64,000 bases of DNA, taken from the NCBI RefSeq assembly GCF_002742335.1, contig NZ_MDGR01000007.1:1430501-1494500 (forward strand), in the 5' to 3' direction. Position 1 is the first letter of the stretch; each line of letters starts with the position of its first letter. This document shows positions 46,083-55,330 of this stretch, piece by piece. The DNA comes from Reichenbachiella sp. 5M10 (GTDB lineage Bacteria; Bacteroidota; Bacteroidia; Cytophagales; Cyclobacteriaceae). Under the pieces are notes generated by a model. That model did not search any database and was not told the DNA's origin. It was given only the letters and a program-made list of their open reading frames with translations. The translations under genes and the position numbers were made by a program.

Positions 46083-47227
46083 AAGTCACACTTCGCCAAA
46101 AGAACATTTCAAAAGGGATGATTAGTCTATACCTGGACTTCTATCCTCCGCTTGTGGATCCAATATCCAAAAAGTCAACACGCCGAGAATTCCTAAAACT
46201 CTACATGTATCAAAAGCCAAAGGGAGCAATTGAAAGGAACCACAACAAGCAGACTCAGATACAAGCTGATAGTATCCGTTCATCTCGGCAGTTGGATATA
46301 CAAGCGAATCGATTCGACTTTATATTCAAGGAAATCAAGCAAGTTGATTTCTTGGCATTCTTCAAAAAACTAACAGGTCAAAAATGGCAAAGCGATGGCA
46401 ATCATGGCAATTGGTTGAGTGCCTACAATTACCTCGATAAGTTTACAGATGGCCTGTGTGTAACTGGCGATATTGACATAGAGTTCTGCGAGGATTTTAA
46501 GGAATACCTGAAGACAACTGACAGCATCAAGAGCAAAGCCAAGAAACTCTCTCAAAATAGCCAGGCATCCTATTTCAGCAAGTTTTCAGTAGCAGTGGAG
46601 GAGGCTTTCAAAAAAGGCTACCTCAAGGAAAACTACATGCTCAAAGTTGATGTCATCAAACAAAAAGAAACAGAACGAGAGTTCTTGACCCTTGAAGAGT
46701 TGAAGGCCTTGTACAGTACCGAGTGTGAATTTCCAGTCCTCAAAGTGGCTGCTTTATTCTCAGCCCTTACAGGACTTAGATGGAGCGATTTGATCAACCT
46801 TACCTGGGGAGAAATCCAGTATTCAGAAATCAACGGACATTTCATTCGATTCATCCACGAAAAAACCGACAGACCACAGACCTTAAATATCGCTCAACAA
46901 GCAGTTGATATCCTGGGCTATCCTAGAAACAAAACAGACAAGATATTTCAAGGATTGAAATATTCAGCCTGGACAAATCTCAAACTCTCTGAGTGGGTGA
47001 TGAGAGCAGGGATTGTCAAAAAGATCACATTTCACTGCTTTCGGCATACCTATGCCACGCTGCAGTTGTCCTTAGGTACCGATATATACACAGTATCTAA
47101 GTTACTCAATCACAAAAACGTTAAAACCACTCAGATATATGCAAAGGTGATCGACCAACGAAAGAAAGAAGCCGCTGAGAGAATCCCTGATTTAGGTTCA
47201 GGAGACAAGGGAATGAGAATTGCTTAG
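46079..47227 (+). CDS. Tyrosine recombinase/integrase
   Basis: The 382-aa site-specific recombinase has an N-terminal Arm/SAM-like region (about 1-200) and a C-terminal catalytic domain. Catalytic residues are visible: Arg in [10 protein letters not shown] (about 225), the HxxR box [13 protein letters not shown] (about 320), the [13 protein letters not shown] segment with the His and the nucleophilic Tyr (about 357). The intact set argues for an active enzyme. It is the only integrase in the window. Confidence 0.95.
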   Translation: MKVTLRQKNISKGMISLYLDFYPPLVDPISKKSTRREFLKLYMYQKPKGAIERNHNKQTQIQADSIRSSRQLDIQANRFDFIFKEIKQVDFLAFFKKLTGQKWQSDGNHGNWLSAYNYLDKFTDGLCVTGDIDIEFCEDFKEYLKTTDSIKSKAKKLSQNSQASYFSKFSVAVEEAFKKGYLKENYMLKVDVIKQKETEREFLTLEELKALYSTECEFPVLKVAALFSALTGLRWSDLINLTWGEIQYSEINGHFIRFIHEKTDRPQTLNIAQQAVDILGYPRNKTDKIFQGLKYSAWTNLKLSEWVMRAGIVKKITFHCFRHTYATLQLSLGTDIYTVSKLLNHKNVKTTQIYAKVIDQRKKEAAERIPDLGSGDKGMRIA

Positions 47228-47270
47228 ACAGGTTTATGTTCCATTATTTGAGAAAGTGTTCAATGATAAA

Positions 47271-47289
47271 TTCCAAATTTCTTCTAAAT
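47271..47289 (+). promoter_or_regulatory. Tandem TTCYAAAT box upstream of the response regulator gene
   Basis: Two copies (ttccaaat at 47271, ttctaaat at 47282) lie 11 bp apart, 21 nt before the start at 47310. The same pair occurs at 49271-49289. One-helical-turn spacing is typical of OmpR/PhoB-family binding sites, so this is probably an autoregulatory site. Confidence 0.6.
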
Positions 47290-47309
47290 CAATTTATTAA
47301 TTAGCATCC

Positions 47310-47984
47310 ATGAAAATCCTTATCATAGAAGACGAACATGAGCTTGCTCAAGACATGGTAAAATACCTTACCAATGAGCAATACTTGTGTGAGTGTGCTT
47401 CTGATTTTCAGGGTGCAATGGAAAAGGTATATGGGTACGATTACGATTGCATTTTGTTGGATCTCATGCTCCCTGGGGGTGATGGACTGACTATATTGGA
47501 AGAACTGAAAAGATTAAACAAACAAGATGGGGTAATCATCATATCTGCTAAAAACGCCATTGAAGATAAAGTAAAAGGACTGAAACTTGGAGCTGATGAT
47601 TATCTGGCCAAGCCTTTCCATCAAGCAGAATTAGCGGCAAGGGTTGAATCGTTGATCAGAAGAAAGCAATTTGATAGCAACAACCAGATTGTACAAAATG
47701 AATTGATCATAGACATTCTTGCTAAATCTGTAACAGTTCACGGATCACCTATAAACCTTACTAAAAAGGAATTCGACCTTCTTCTGTTCTTTATTGGCAA
47801 CAAAAACAGAGTCCTTTCTAAAGGAGCTTTGGCTGAGCATCTTTCAGGCGATTTTGCCGACATGTTTGATAGCCATGATTTTGTGTATGCTCATGTCAAA
47901 AACCTAAAGAGAAAGTTGAAAGAGAAAGGCTATGGTGACTATATTAAAACTGTTTACGGAACAGGGTATAAATGGGAACGATGA
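47310..47984 (+). CDS. OmpR/PhoB-family response regulator
   Basis: The 224-aa protein has a receiver (ILIIEDEHELAQDM; Asp in CILLDLMLPGGDG; LAKPFHQAEL) and a C-terminal winged helix (INLTKKEFDLLLFFIGNKNRVLSKGALAEHL ... VYAHVKNLKRKLKEKGYGDYIKTVYGTGYKWER). It overlaps the kinase gene by 4 nt (ATGA). It probably controls its own operon and the PepSY/receptor operon through the shared boxes. Confidence 0.94.
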   Translation: MKILIIEDEHELAQDMVKYLTNEQYLCECASDFQGAMEKVYGYDYDCILLDLMLPGGDGLTILEELKRLNKQDGVIIISAKNAIEDKVKGLKLGADDYLAKPFHQAELAARVESLIRRKQFDSNNQIVQNELIIDILAKSVTVHGSPINLTKKEFDLLLFFIGNKNRVLSKGALAEHLSGDFADMFDSHDFVYAHVKNLKRKLKEKGYGDYIKTVYGTGYKWER

Positions 47985-49270
47985 CGAAACTGCTGGACAA
48001 ACCTTTAAAGGCATTCACCATATACTCGCTGATAATTCTAGCTATTAGCATTCCAGCTTATGTAATGGTTATAGATTATATCTGGACTACAGAATTAGAC
48101 GAGCACAATTGGCTTACTGTAGTTCATACAAAACAAAAGCTCCAATCCAAACAGTTCTCGCATGCTGAAGTAGAGAGTATCAATCAAATTTGGGGGGAAC
48201 TTCAACCAGGTGTTTCGATAGTGAAGGCAACCAGAAAGAGGGTCTTTGCTGATAGTATTTATGAAGTCATTAGACCCAACGAATATGATGAAGAGGACGA
48301 AGCAGACCGCTTTCGAGGGCTGAAGTCATATGTTGAGATCAATAACTTACCATACATCCTGACAGTTGAAACGAATGTGGAAGAATGGGATGAAACCTTT
48401 GGAGGTGTGGCGATAGTCACTTTTCTTTTTTTTGTAGTTCTGATCTTCGGTTTCATCCTTTTAAACCGCAGGATAGCTACCAGGACCTGGAAACCCTTTT
48501 ACCAAACTTTATACAACCTCAAGTCTTTTGAACTTTCGAAAAACAGGTCTATAAACCTTCCTGAATCAGATATTGAGGAATTTCATGAACTGAATCAATC
48601 TCTGCATCAACTAATAAGCAATAGTGTGAGCACTTTTCAACAGCAAAAATCTTTCACTGAAAATGCCTCGCACGAACTTCAAACACCAATAGCTCTGCTC
48701 AAATCCAAATTGGATTTGCTAATTCAGCAAAAAAACATTTCACCAGAAACCTCTGAAATACTGAGTAGCATAGACGCTCCATTGTCTCGCCTTTCCCGAA
48801 TCAACAAGAATCTACTTGTGTTGGCCAAAGTGGAGAACCATCAATACAGTGACAAGGAGGAAATAGTCATAACAGATTATTTGAATAGTGCTATCACACT
48901 TTTTGAAGATTATTTAGATGAAAAACAATTGCGACTGTCCAATGATATAACAGAATCTATTGTAGTAAATGCCAATGCATTCCTGATTGAAACGTTGATT
49001 CACAACCTGCTTTCAAATGCTATCCGGCACACGCCAAAGGGAGGGCAGATCAACATTGCAAGCACCAGGACGTCTCTTCTAGTGATAAATACGGGTAAGG
49101 AGAGCTTAGATCAAACGAAATTGTTTCAACGGTTTTCCAGCACTACACAGGACAAAGTAAGTAGTGGTTTAGGGTTGGCCATTATTCAAGAGATTGCAAA
49201 TAAGTATGGATGGGAAATCACCTACAATTTTGAGAGCAACTTCCATGTTTTTACCGTGAGTTTCGCCTAG
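47981..49270 (+). CDS. Sensor histidine kinase
   Basis: The 429-aa two-TM kinase has TM1 at about 13-32, a periplasmic sensor of about 100 residues and TM2 at about 142-163. It has an H-box (FTENASHELQTPIALLKSKL) and a HATPase domain (IETLIHNLLSNAIRHTPKGG, SSGLGLAIIQEIANKYGW). ATG 47981 forms the usual ATGA overlap with the regulator; ATG 47972 is an alternative. Histidine kinases of this type next to PepSY-like and TonB-type proteins often sense envelope or metal stress; no ligand is identifiable. Confidence 0.93.
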   Translation: MTKLLDKPLKAFTIYSLIILAISIPAYVMVIDYIWTTELDEHNWLTVVHTKQKLQSKQFSHAEVESINQIWGELQPGVSIVKATRKRVFADSIYEVIRPNEYDEEDEADRFRGLKSYVEINNLPYILTVETNVEEWDETFGGVAIVTFLFFVVLIFGFILLNRRIATRTWKPFYQTLYNLKSFELSKNRSINLPESDIEEFHELNQSLHQLISNSVSTFQQQKSFTENASHELQTPIALLKSKLDLLIQQKNISPETSEILSSIDAPLSRLSRINKNLLVLAKVENHQYSDKEEIVITDYLNSAITLFEDYLDEKQLRLSNDITESIVVNANAFLIETLIHNLLSNAIRHTPKGGQINIASTRTSLLVINTGKESLDQTKLFQRFSSTTQDKVSSGLGLAIIQEIANKYGWEITYNFESNFHVFTVSFA

Positions 49271-49289
49271 TTCTAAATTTCTTCTAAAT
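49271..49289 (+). promoter_or_regulatory. Tandem TTCTAAAT box upstream of the PepSY-like gene
   Basis: Two ttctaaat copies lie 11 bp apart (49271 and 49282), 46 nt before the PepSY-like gene. A 16-nt stretch (aaatttcttctaaatc) is shared exactly with the site upstream of the response-regulator gene. This suggests both transcription units are controlled by that regulator. Confidence 0.6.
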
Positions 49290-49334
49290 CGTGTCTGATG
49301 TTTGTTCTGTACAAACTTTTAAAATCGTTCAGAC

Positions 49335-49829
49335 ATGAAAAATTTAATGCTTATTACGGTGCTTTTGATTGCGTTCATTATGCAGTCATGTGCACAAAAA
49401 TCGGACAGTAAAAACGTACCCGAAAAAGTCCTTTCCGCCTTCAAAGCCAAATTTCCTGATGCCAAAAAAGTAGAATGGGAAATGGAAAACGACACAGAAT
49501 GGGAAGCTGAGTTTAAACGGAATGGCAAAGAGTATTCTGCCAATTTCGGCACAGATGGAGAGTGGAGTGAAACCGAATATGAAATCAAAGCATCCGAGAT
49601 TCCAGCAAACATCCGTGCCATCCTCGACCAAAATTTCTCAGATTATGAGATTGAAGAGCCGGAAGTGACCGAAACGCCTCAAGGTAATTCCTACGAGATG
49701 GAAATCGAAGCAGGTGAGGAAGAATTTGAAGTTGCTATTGACACGAAAGGTAAATTAACGAAAAAGAAAGAGGAAGAAGATGAAGACAATGAGGAGGATG
49801 AAGATGATAAAGAAGAGGACGAAGATTAA
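49335..49829 (+). CDS. PepSY-like domain lipoprotein with acidic tail
   Basis: The 164-aa exported protein has a lipobox (IMQSC) and two PepSY-like repeats (VLSAFKAKFPDAKKVEWEMENDTEWEAEFKRNGKEYSANFGTDGEW; IRAILDQNFSDYEIEEPEVTETPQGNSYEMEIEAGEEEFEVAIDTKGKL). An extreme Glu/Asp tail begins with KKKEEEDEDNEED. PepSY-like proteins are thought to bind or inhibit partners at the cell surface. The acidic tail could bind cations. The last codons overlap the start of the receptor gene in another frame. Confidence 0.88.
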   Translation: MKNLMLITVLLIAFIMQSCAQKSDSKNVPEKVLSAFKAKFPDAKKVEWEMENDTEWEAEFKRNGKEYSANFGTDGEWSETEYEIKASEIPANIRAILDQNFSDYEIEEPEVTETPQGNSYEMEIEAGEEEFEVAIDTKGKLTKKKEEEDEDNEEDEDDKEEDED

Positions 49830-52233
49830 ACTTAAAACTTTACTTATTCCAATGCTACTGTTGCCATTGGGGGTATTTGCACAAAAATCTTCCGTTAGTG
49901 TCTCGGGCACCATCAAAAACAAGGTCTCAAATGAGACCTTGCCTTTTGTAAATGTGGTCTTAAAAACGACCAGCGACTCCACTTTTGTGGCAGGCACGAT
50001 ATCCAATGAAAATGGATTATTTACCATTTCAGACGCTAAGCCGGGAGATTACCTACTGGAGGTGACATACATGGGGTATGAGCGATATGTTGCTCCGTTG
50101 TACATAGGGACTAATTCTGATTTCATTGATTTGGGGGCTGTCTTGCTGGATCAGCAGGTACAGCAATTGGACGAGGTGGTAATAATCGCTCAGCAAGATG
50201 CGGTGACCGAGGCAATGGATAAGAAAACCTATGAGATGGACGAGAATGTAAGCCAAAGTGGTGGTAGTGTGCTCCAGGCCATGAATAATCTACCCGGAGT
50301 GACGACTCAGGATGGTCAGGTTCAACTTAGGGGAAATGATCAAGTGGTGGTATTAATTGATGGCAAACAAACAGCGATCACGGGTTTTGGCAATCAAAAC
50401 GGTCTGGACAATATCCCTGCCTCAGCGATTGAAAACATAGAGATCATCAACAATCCTTCAGCAAAATATGACGCTAATGGAAATGCTGGCATCATCAACA
50501 TCATTTTGAAGAAGGAGGAGCAAAATGGACTTAACGGTAAAGTAGGGTTGTCCACAGGTCTTGGTGCCTTGTGGATACGCAAGGAGAATCTGCCAGGCAT
50601 ACGGCCACAGTACCAGGCCACTCCAAAGATTAACCCTTCGCTTTCCCTGAATTACAGAAAGAAGAAAATCAATCTCTTTCTCCAGGCTGACAATCTTTAC
50701 ACGGAAACCCTGAACAAAAATGAATTTGTAACCAGAACCTACGATGACGGCACGGTCATCGACCAGCAACTGAAACGAAACAGAAACACCAATTTCTTCA
50801 CTTCAACAACAGGTTTTGACTGGTTTATGAATGATCACAATACACTTACCGTTTCAGGTTTTTTTAGTCAGGAATCCATCAAAGACTATGGCGATCAGCC
50901 CTTTTTTAGTGGTAGCGATGGTACAAGTCTGAGGCTGTGGCAGTTTTTGGAAGATGAAGTACTGACTGCCGTCATGGCATCATTAGCCTATGAGCATAAA
51001 TTTCAGCAGCCCGGTCATAAGTTGAATGTTGGATTCAATTACACATTCGACAGAGAAGACGAAAAGTATTTCTTTACGAATACCCTTCCGGCATACGCCA
51101 CGGAAGAATCTTTCTTTCTTATTGCCGATCAAAAGGTTGCCGACTTTACAATGGACTACACCAAGCCGATGAGACACGGCTTGCTGGAAACAGGAGTGAA
51201 ATTCCGTAGGAGAACGATTCCAACTGATATGCAATTCAATCAATCGCCTTCCAATTCGGTTTTGGATAATGGTGCGGATGGTTTGGCCACCTATAGTGAG
51301 ACCATTCCGGCTGTTTATGGAAACTATACCTATGAAGTCAAAAAACTGGAAGCTGAAATTGGGCTTAGAGTGGAATATGTGAATTTGCAATATGATGTTG
51401 ATCCCAACCACAATACCTATCAAAGTGATGGATATGATTACTTCCAGCCATTTCCTAATGCACGGTTGACCTATAAAGTCGATGATCGCAACAAGCTATC
51501 GGTCTTTTATAATCGCAGGGTTGATCGCCCTGATGAAGTAGACATTCGTATATTTCCAAAATACGATGATGCGGAGATCATTAAAGTAGGTAACCCGGCT
51601 TTGCAACCACAATTCACCAACAGTTTTGAACTGGGTTACAAGAATGGCTGGGACAAAGGATATTTCTACGGAGCAGCTTATCACCGTATTTCAGATGGAA
51701 CTATCACAAGGGTGGCAACAACCGTTGATACTACTAATCTGATCTACAACATTACTCAGAATGCCGGGAAAAGCTACAACACAGGATTTGAAGTAGTCAT
51801 TAGTCAGGAACTTTCTGATAAGATCAATATGAACCTAAATTTGAATGGTTATTATAACCAGATAGATGCGTTCACAGTTGTCAATCAATACCCAGTAGAA
51901 AACACCTTCACGGTAGAGCAACAATCGGTCTACTCAGGCAATGTCAAGCTGAACACCAATTTCAAATTAGGTAAAAACACGGAAGCTCAAATGACGGCCG
52001 TTTACCTTGCTCCTGATATTATTTCACAGGGTACTATTGATTCAAGATTTTCCCTTGATTTTGGCATTAAAAAGGCCGTTCAAAATGGTAAGGGGGAGTT
52101 AATTTTTAACGCCACAGATTTACTCAATACCATGGTAATTCATAAAGAAATACAAGGAGACTCTTTTCGCTATACCAGTAGCGACTATTACGAGACACAA
52201 GTGATCAGACTAGGGTATAATTATAAGTTTTAA
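49798..52233 (+). CDS. TonB-dependent-receptor-like outer-membrane beta-barrel protein
   Basis: The 811-aa protein has a very basic N-terminus before its signal peptide (LLIPMLLLPLGVFAQ) and a CarboxypepD_reg-like domain (VSGTIKNKVSNETLPFVNVVL ... YMGYERY). A plug-like segment follows (LQAMNNLPGVTTQDGQVQLRG, IEIINNPSAKYDANGNAGIINI), then an outer-membrane beta-barrel ending in YNYKF. It belongs to the barrel family that lacks an obvious SusD partner. The start is inside the PepSY-like gene (32-nt overlap), following a purine-rich ggagg. The substrate is unknown; metal or peptide uptake, or efflux, are all possible. Confidence 0.9.
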   Translation: MKMIKKRTKIKLKTLLIPMLLLPLGVFAQKSSVSVSGTIKNKVSNETLPFVNVVLKTTSDSTFVAGTISNENGLFTISDAKPGDYLLEVTYMGYERYVAPLYIGTNSDFIDLGAVLLDQQVQQLDEVVIIAQQDAVTEAMDKKTYEMDENVSQSGGSVLQAMNNLPGVTTQDGQVQLRGNDQVVVLIDGKQTAITGFGNQNGLDNIPASAIENIEIINNPSAKYDANGNAGIINIILKKEEQNGLNGKVGLSTGLGALWIRKENLPGIRPQYQATPKINPSLSLNYRKKKINLFLQADNLYTETLNKNEFVTRTYDDGTVIDQQLKRNRNTNFFTSTTGFDWFMNDHNTLTVSGFFSQESIKDYGDQPFFSGSDGTSLRLWQFLEDEVLTAVMASLAYEHKFQQPGHKLNVGFNYTFDREDEKYFFTNTLPAYATEESFFLIADQKVADFTMDYTKPMRHGLLETGVKFRRRTIPTDMQFNQSPSNSVLDNGADGLATYSETIPAVYGNYTYEVKKLEAEIGLRVEYVNLQYDVDPNHNTYQSDGYDYFQPFPNARLTYKVDDRNKLSVFYNRRVDRPDEVDIRIFPKYDDAEIIKVGNPALQPQFTNSFELGYKNGWDKGYFYGAAYHRISDGTITRVATTVDTTNLIYNITQNAGKSYNTGFEVVISQELSDKINMNLNLNGYYNQIDAFTVVNQYPVENTFTVEQQSVYSGNVKLNTNFKLGKNTEAQMTAVYLAPDIISQGTIDSRFSLDFGIKKAVQNGKGELIFNATDLLNTMVIHKEIQGDSFRYTSSDYYETQVIRLGYNYKF

Positions 52234-52300
52234 ATATGAGGGAGTATGAGTTGTAATTTATGAAAAATTATGATGCTCAAGATGAATGAATCTTGTGGTA

Positions 52301-52333
52301 TTGGGATAAGGTTTAGGTTAGACCTTATCCTAA
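52301..52333 (+). terminator. Stem-loop after the receptor gene
   Basis: The stem ggataaggt / accttatcc is extended by three outer pairs, one a wobble, and closes a 9-nt loop. It is 68 nt after the receptor stop. The downstream sequence is AT-rich but lacks a pure T-run. Confidence 0.65.
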
Positions 52334-52365
52334 ATTAATTTGAGTTAGCCAAATGATAAATAGTA

Positions 52366-53478
52366 ATGACCTACCTATTCGAAACCTATCAAGAACTAAT
52401 CCAATCCAACAATATTAGTGAGGGTTTGGAGCAAAGATTAAGCGAAGTATCCACCCGTATTATTAACACAATTGACGAAGAGCTCTTTGGATTTCAGACG
52501 CAAGAACGAGCTGTGTTTTATGTTCAGAAAATAGAGCTAGCCATTACTAATCATATTTCAAGTATAGAGCAAGCTTCGTTGCTGAGCGAATGCCTCTCAC
52601 GACAGAAGCAACTAGCTACTGGCAAGGATAGCCTTTTAGAGATCCAGTCTCACCTCGAAAGGTTTTACGCTGTATATAGAGATCCTCAAAAGCCAGTCAA
52701 TGAGATCACGATCGCCCATGTTGTAAAAGACCTTCGGCTGAAGGAAAAATCATTGGAGGCGGCATTGCTTAGGAATCAAATCAATGAAAAGCTGATAGAT
52801 ATCATTCTATACCCTGTGAGATCACTAAAAGATAACAATAGGGCGAGTTATGTGTCTCAGGACTGCATCGATTACCTCCTCCATTTTGTAGCGGAGCTAG
52901 AAAAGCAATTAGACGGGTTTGGAAATATTAGAGAGCATCAGTTGATACAGCATCTCTACGTACTCAACTTCAACAACATGGCACTCTTGACCTATCTCTG
53001 CGAAGACTACCAGAAGTTAAAACTCAGGATTGAGGACGAAGGCAGATTATTAGAACATCTCCAGCTACAATTGAATCGATTGAACCATCTTCCGGAGGGA
53101 TTTAAGAGGCCGTACAATGCTGATCTGGCTGACCTCAAGCTACAAGCCCAGCAGTGGATGGAGCAGGAAATAACCATCTTGAAAAAGAAGGTTAAACGCA
53201 ATGAGAAAAAGCTCAAAAGAGAATCCAAAGGAAGCAAACTCAAATTCAACCTTTCAGTGGATGTGGTTACTTGTTTCTTTAGGCTCCTGAAGGAGACCGA
53301 AGTGATAGATGTAGGTGCCAATGAGATAATCCGTTGGATCAATCAAAATATTTCTTCCAAAAATCAAGTAGATATTTCACTACAGAGTATTCAAAGAAAA
53401 TTCTTTGAAAAACACCCTAATAGACAGCCTATTGAACAGTTAATTGCCAAGTTGCAGGATTGTGTTACTCAACACTAA
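52366..53478 (+). CDS. rteC: RteC-family regulatory protein
   Basis: The 370-aa protein is all-helical with a basic linker (KKVKRNEKKLKRESKGSK, about 275-295). It ends in the RteC-like domain (LSVDVVTCFFRLLKETEVIDVGANEIIRWINQNISSKNQVDISLQSIQRKFF). In CTnDOT, RteC activates excision genes in response to a regulatory cascade. Here it suggests the element controls its own excision or transfer. It is followed by a small HTH gene with the same orientation. Confidence 0.82.
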   Translation: MTYLFETYQELIQSNNISEGLEQRLSEVSTRIINTIDEELFGFQTQERAVFYVQKIELAITNHISSIEQASLLSECLSRQKQLATGKDSLLEIQSHLERFYAVYRDPQKPVNEITIAHVVKDLRLKEKSLEAALLRNQINEKLIDIILYPVRSLKDNNRASYVSQDCIDYLLHFVAELEKQLDGFGNIREHQLIQHLYVLNFNNMALLTYLCEDYQKLKLRIEDEGRLLEHLQLQLNRLNHLPEGFKRPYNADLADLKLQAQQWMEQEITILKKKVKRNEKKLKRESKGSKLKFNLSVDVVTCFFRLLKETEVIDVGANEIIRWINQNISSKNQVDISLQSIQRKFFEKHPNRQPIEQLIAKLQDCVTQH

Positions 53479-53568
53479 CCACCCTAACCACTTACCTTAC
53501 TACCTGTTATTTATGATCGAATATTTTTAGTCTTGCGGCAAATCAGTTTAAAACCAAACCTACAATCA

Positions 53569-53832
53569 ATGCCAGCAAATGTTGTAACGACTGAAGACTT
53601 ATACTTTTTCAAAGAAGACCTAATACAGACCATCAAGTCACTGCTAGAATCTCACGGTGTACCTAATCGAAAATGGCTCAGAAGCCATGAAGTCCTCGAA
53701 ATGCTCAATATCAGCGCGGGGACCCTTCATAACCTTCGCGAAAAAGGCATCTTACCCCACTCCAAGGTGTCAGGCGTAATCTTCTACGAGTATGAGGACA
53801 TCATCCAGATGCTCAGGAAGCATAAAGTTTAG
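53569..53832 (+). CDS. Small excisionase-like HTH protein
   Basis: The 87-aa protein has an HTH_17/MerR-like domain (NRKWLRSHEVLEMLNISAGTLHNLREKGILPHSKVSGVIFYEYEDIIQML). It lies 2 nt before the convergent membrane protein gene of the CBASS operon. It may be a recombination directionality factor working with the tyrosine recombinase or a local regulator. The frame is open to 53533; ATG 53569 is preferred. Confidence 0.85.
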   Translation: MPANVVTTEDLYFFKEDLIQTIKSLLESHGVPNRKWLRSHEVLEMLNISAGTLHNLREKGILPHSKVSGVIFYEYEDIIQMLRKHKV

Positions 53833-53834
53833 CG

Positions 53835-54653
53835 TTATTTGGATAGCCAATGATGCAAAAGCCCACTGATCATTAAGAATGCTAGCGAATTGAGAACCAG
53901 GCTAATAAACAGCATCATTATTGGTCTAGAAAAATTGCTAGTGATGTTAACTATCCAATTGAAGAAAGTGCTAGTTGGATTCTTAATTAATTGTATTGAT
54001 GCATTATAGTAGGTCAATACAGGAAGTATGATCAAAATTGCACCGAGAAGCAAAAACATGCCAAGCATTTGATATAGAAACCAAGTGGCTTTATATCCCC
54101 CATCTGTAATAAAGGTAGTAAATGTATCAGCAGAAGCCAGAAGAGCATTTTGATCAACAGCATATTCTGTGATGTATGGATGTTTTACTAAATGAAGGGT
54201 GTAAAAATTAAAAAATGACATTAAGCTACTCATGATTATGAATGAAATCCAGCCATTTCCGCTAATAACTCTGTTCCTATATTGATTAACTAAAGTTAGT
54301 ATCAAGAAGGTAATCAAGGTGACCAAAATATATTCATACATAAATATGATCTCATTGATAAACTGTAGAAACAAGAAGGTCAGGTACAAGGAGCCTATTG
54401 TTACTATGATCAGCCAACCAAATCCATCATCTGATTGATTTGGTTTTTGTTCTGGACTATGGTTGTGAACAGTTGTTTGGGATTTATGATTGACTTGAAT
54501 TTGAATACGCTTGATTTCACTCATTGAATATCCAAGTGCATCTCCGTTTTTTGCATTAGAAAAAACTTTGGTTAGAAATATTAGTATCACACCTGAAGTA
54601 AGCCCTGCAATGAAACTGGCAAAGGTGTTGGAAAAAAACGTTTCGTTAATCAT
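53835..54653 (-). CDS. Multi-pass membrane protein, last gene of the CBASS operon
   Basis: The 272-aa protein has about six hydrophobic segments (near 12-30, 80-98, 105-122, 136-153, 192-215 and 244-265). A hydrophilic loop after the first contains a His/Asn/Gln-rich stretch (NHKSQTTVHNHSPEQK). No family is recognised. It starts 29 nt after the STING-like gene in the same direction, so it is probably co-transcribed and may be an accessory or second membrane-disrupting effector. It could also be a separate gene that happens to be adjacent. Confidence 0.75.
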   Translation of the reverse strand: MINETFFSNTFASFIAGLTSGVILIFLTKVFSNAKNGDALGYSMSEIKRIQIQVNHKSQTTVHNHSPEQKPNQSDDGFGWLIIVTIGSLYLTFLFLQFINEIIFMYEYILVTLITFLILTLVNQYRNRVISGNGWISFIIMSSLMSFFNFYTLHLVKHPYITEYAVDQNALLASADTFTTFITDGGYKATWFLYQMLGMFLLLGAILIILPVLTYYNASIQLIKNPTSTFFNWIVNITSNFSRPIMMLFISLVLNSLAFLMISGLLHHWLSK

Positions 54654-54682
54654 GTTTAAATATGAGTTAGTTATTGGGTTGA

Positions 54683-55324
54683 CTATATGTCTAAAGATTC
54701 ATTTACATAGGTGACCATTTTTTCAAGTTTTTTCTTTTCAACTAGTCTTTGTACCTCATCTTTAAATGCTTTAATGAGTTTTGTTCCAAGCACCTGCTTT
54801 TTGCTATCTAGAGACTCGTTTTTACTTGATTCTACCTTGTAATCAATGTAAGATTGTAAGGATAGAAGTGTTCTTGGGAAATCAAAATATGATAATGAAC
54901 CTGCTTGCTTTTCTACAGTCAATAAATCGTGTGGTCTTCCTGTCTTTCGCTTAAGTTTGATCTCATTTAGTTGATACCCTTTTGACTTTATTTCCAGCTT
55001 CATCCTATCGATATGTTGATCTGATAACTCATCTAGCTCATCAGGAATGTATATTTTGAAACTCGTCACAGATGCCCCACTCTTAAGCAAAATTTCATTT
55101 ATGGCTGGTTCCAAAAAGTTGTTGACATAACCATGTGCCAATGATATCGCAGGAGAAAATTCAAGTGATTCAATTTTTCTCATCTGCCACCTAATTACAA
55201 CCTCCTTGGTAATGAAAAGAATTCCAATTGTAGCTTCCCAATATGGATTATCCGGCATGATTAGCCATAGTATAAATAGTCCGGCTGTCAGGATTGTAAA
55301 TATGTTGTTCAATAGTCTTTTCAT
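54683..55324 (-). CDS. TM-STING-like cyclic-dinucleotide effector
   Basis: The 213-aa protein has two N-terminal hydrophobic segments (about 9-23 and 29-44) and a C-terminal domain resembling the bacterial STING ligand-binding domain. It shows FSPAISLAHGYVNNFLEPAI (57-75), FKIYIPDELDEL (89-100), KRKTGRPHDLL (125-135) and YFDFPRTLLSLQSYID (146-161). In bacterial STINGs these last two segments carry the Arg, Asp and Thr residues that hold c-di-GMP. This layout matches TM-STING rather than TIR-STING. The expected role is to oligomerise on binding the CD-NTase product and disrupt the membrane. Recognition is by motif, not by search. Confidence 0.78.
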   Translation of the reverse strand: MKRLLNNIFTILTAGLFILWLIMPDNPYWEATIGILFITKEVVIRWQMRKIESLEFSPAISLAHGYVNNFLEPAINEILLKSGASVTSFKIYIPDELDELSDQHIDRMKLEIKSKGYQLNEIKLKRKTGRPHDLLTVEKQAGSLSYFDFPRTLLSLQSYIDYKVESSKNESLDSKKQVLGTKLIKAFKDEVQRLVEKKKLEKMVTYVNESLDI

Positions 55325-55330
55325 TTTTAA

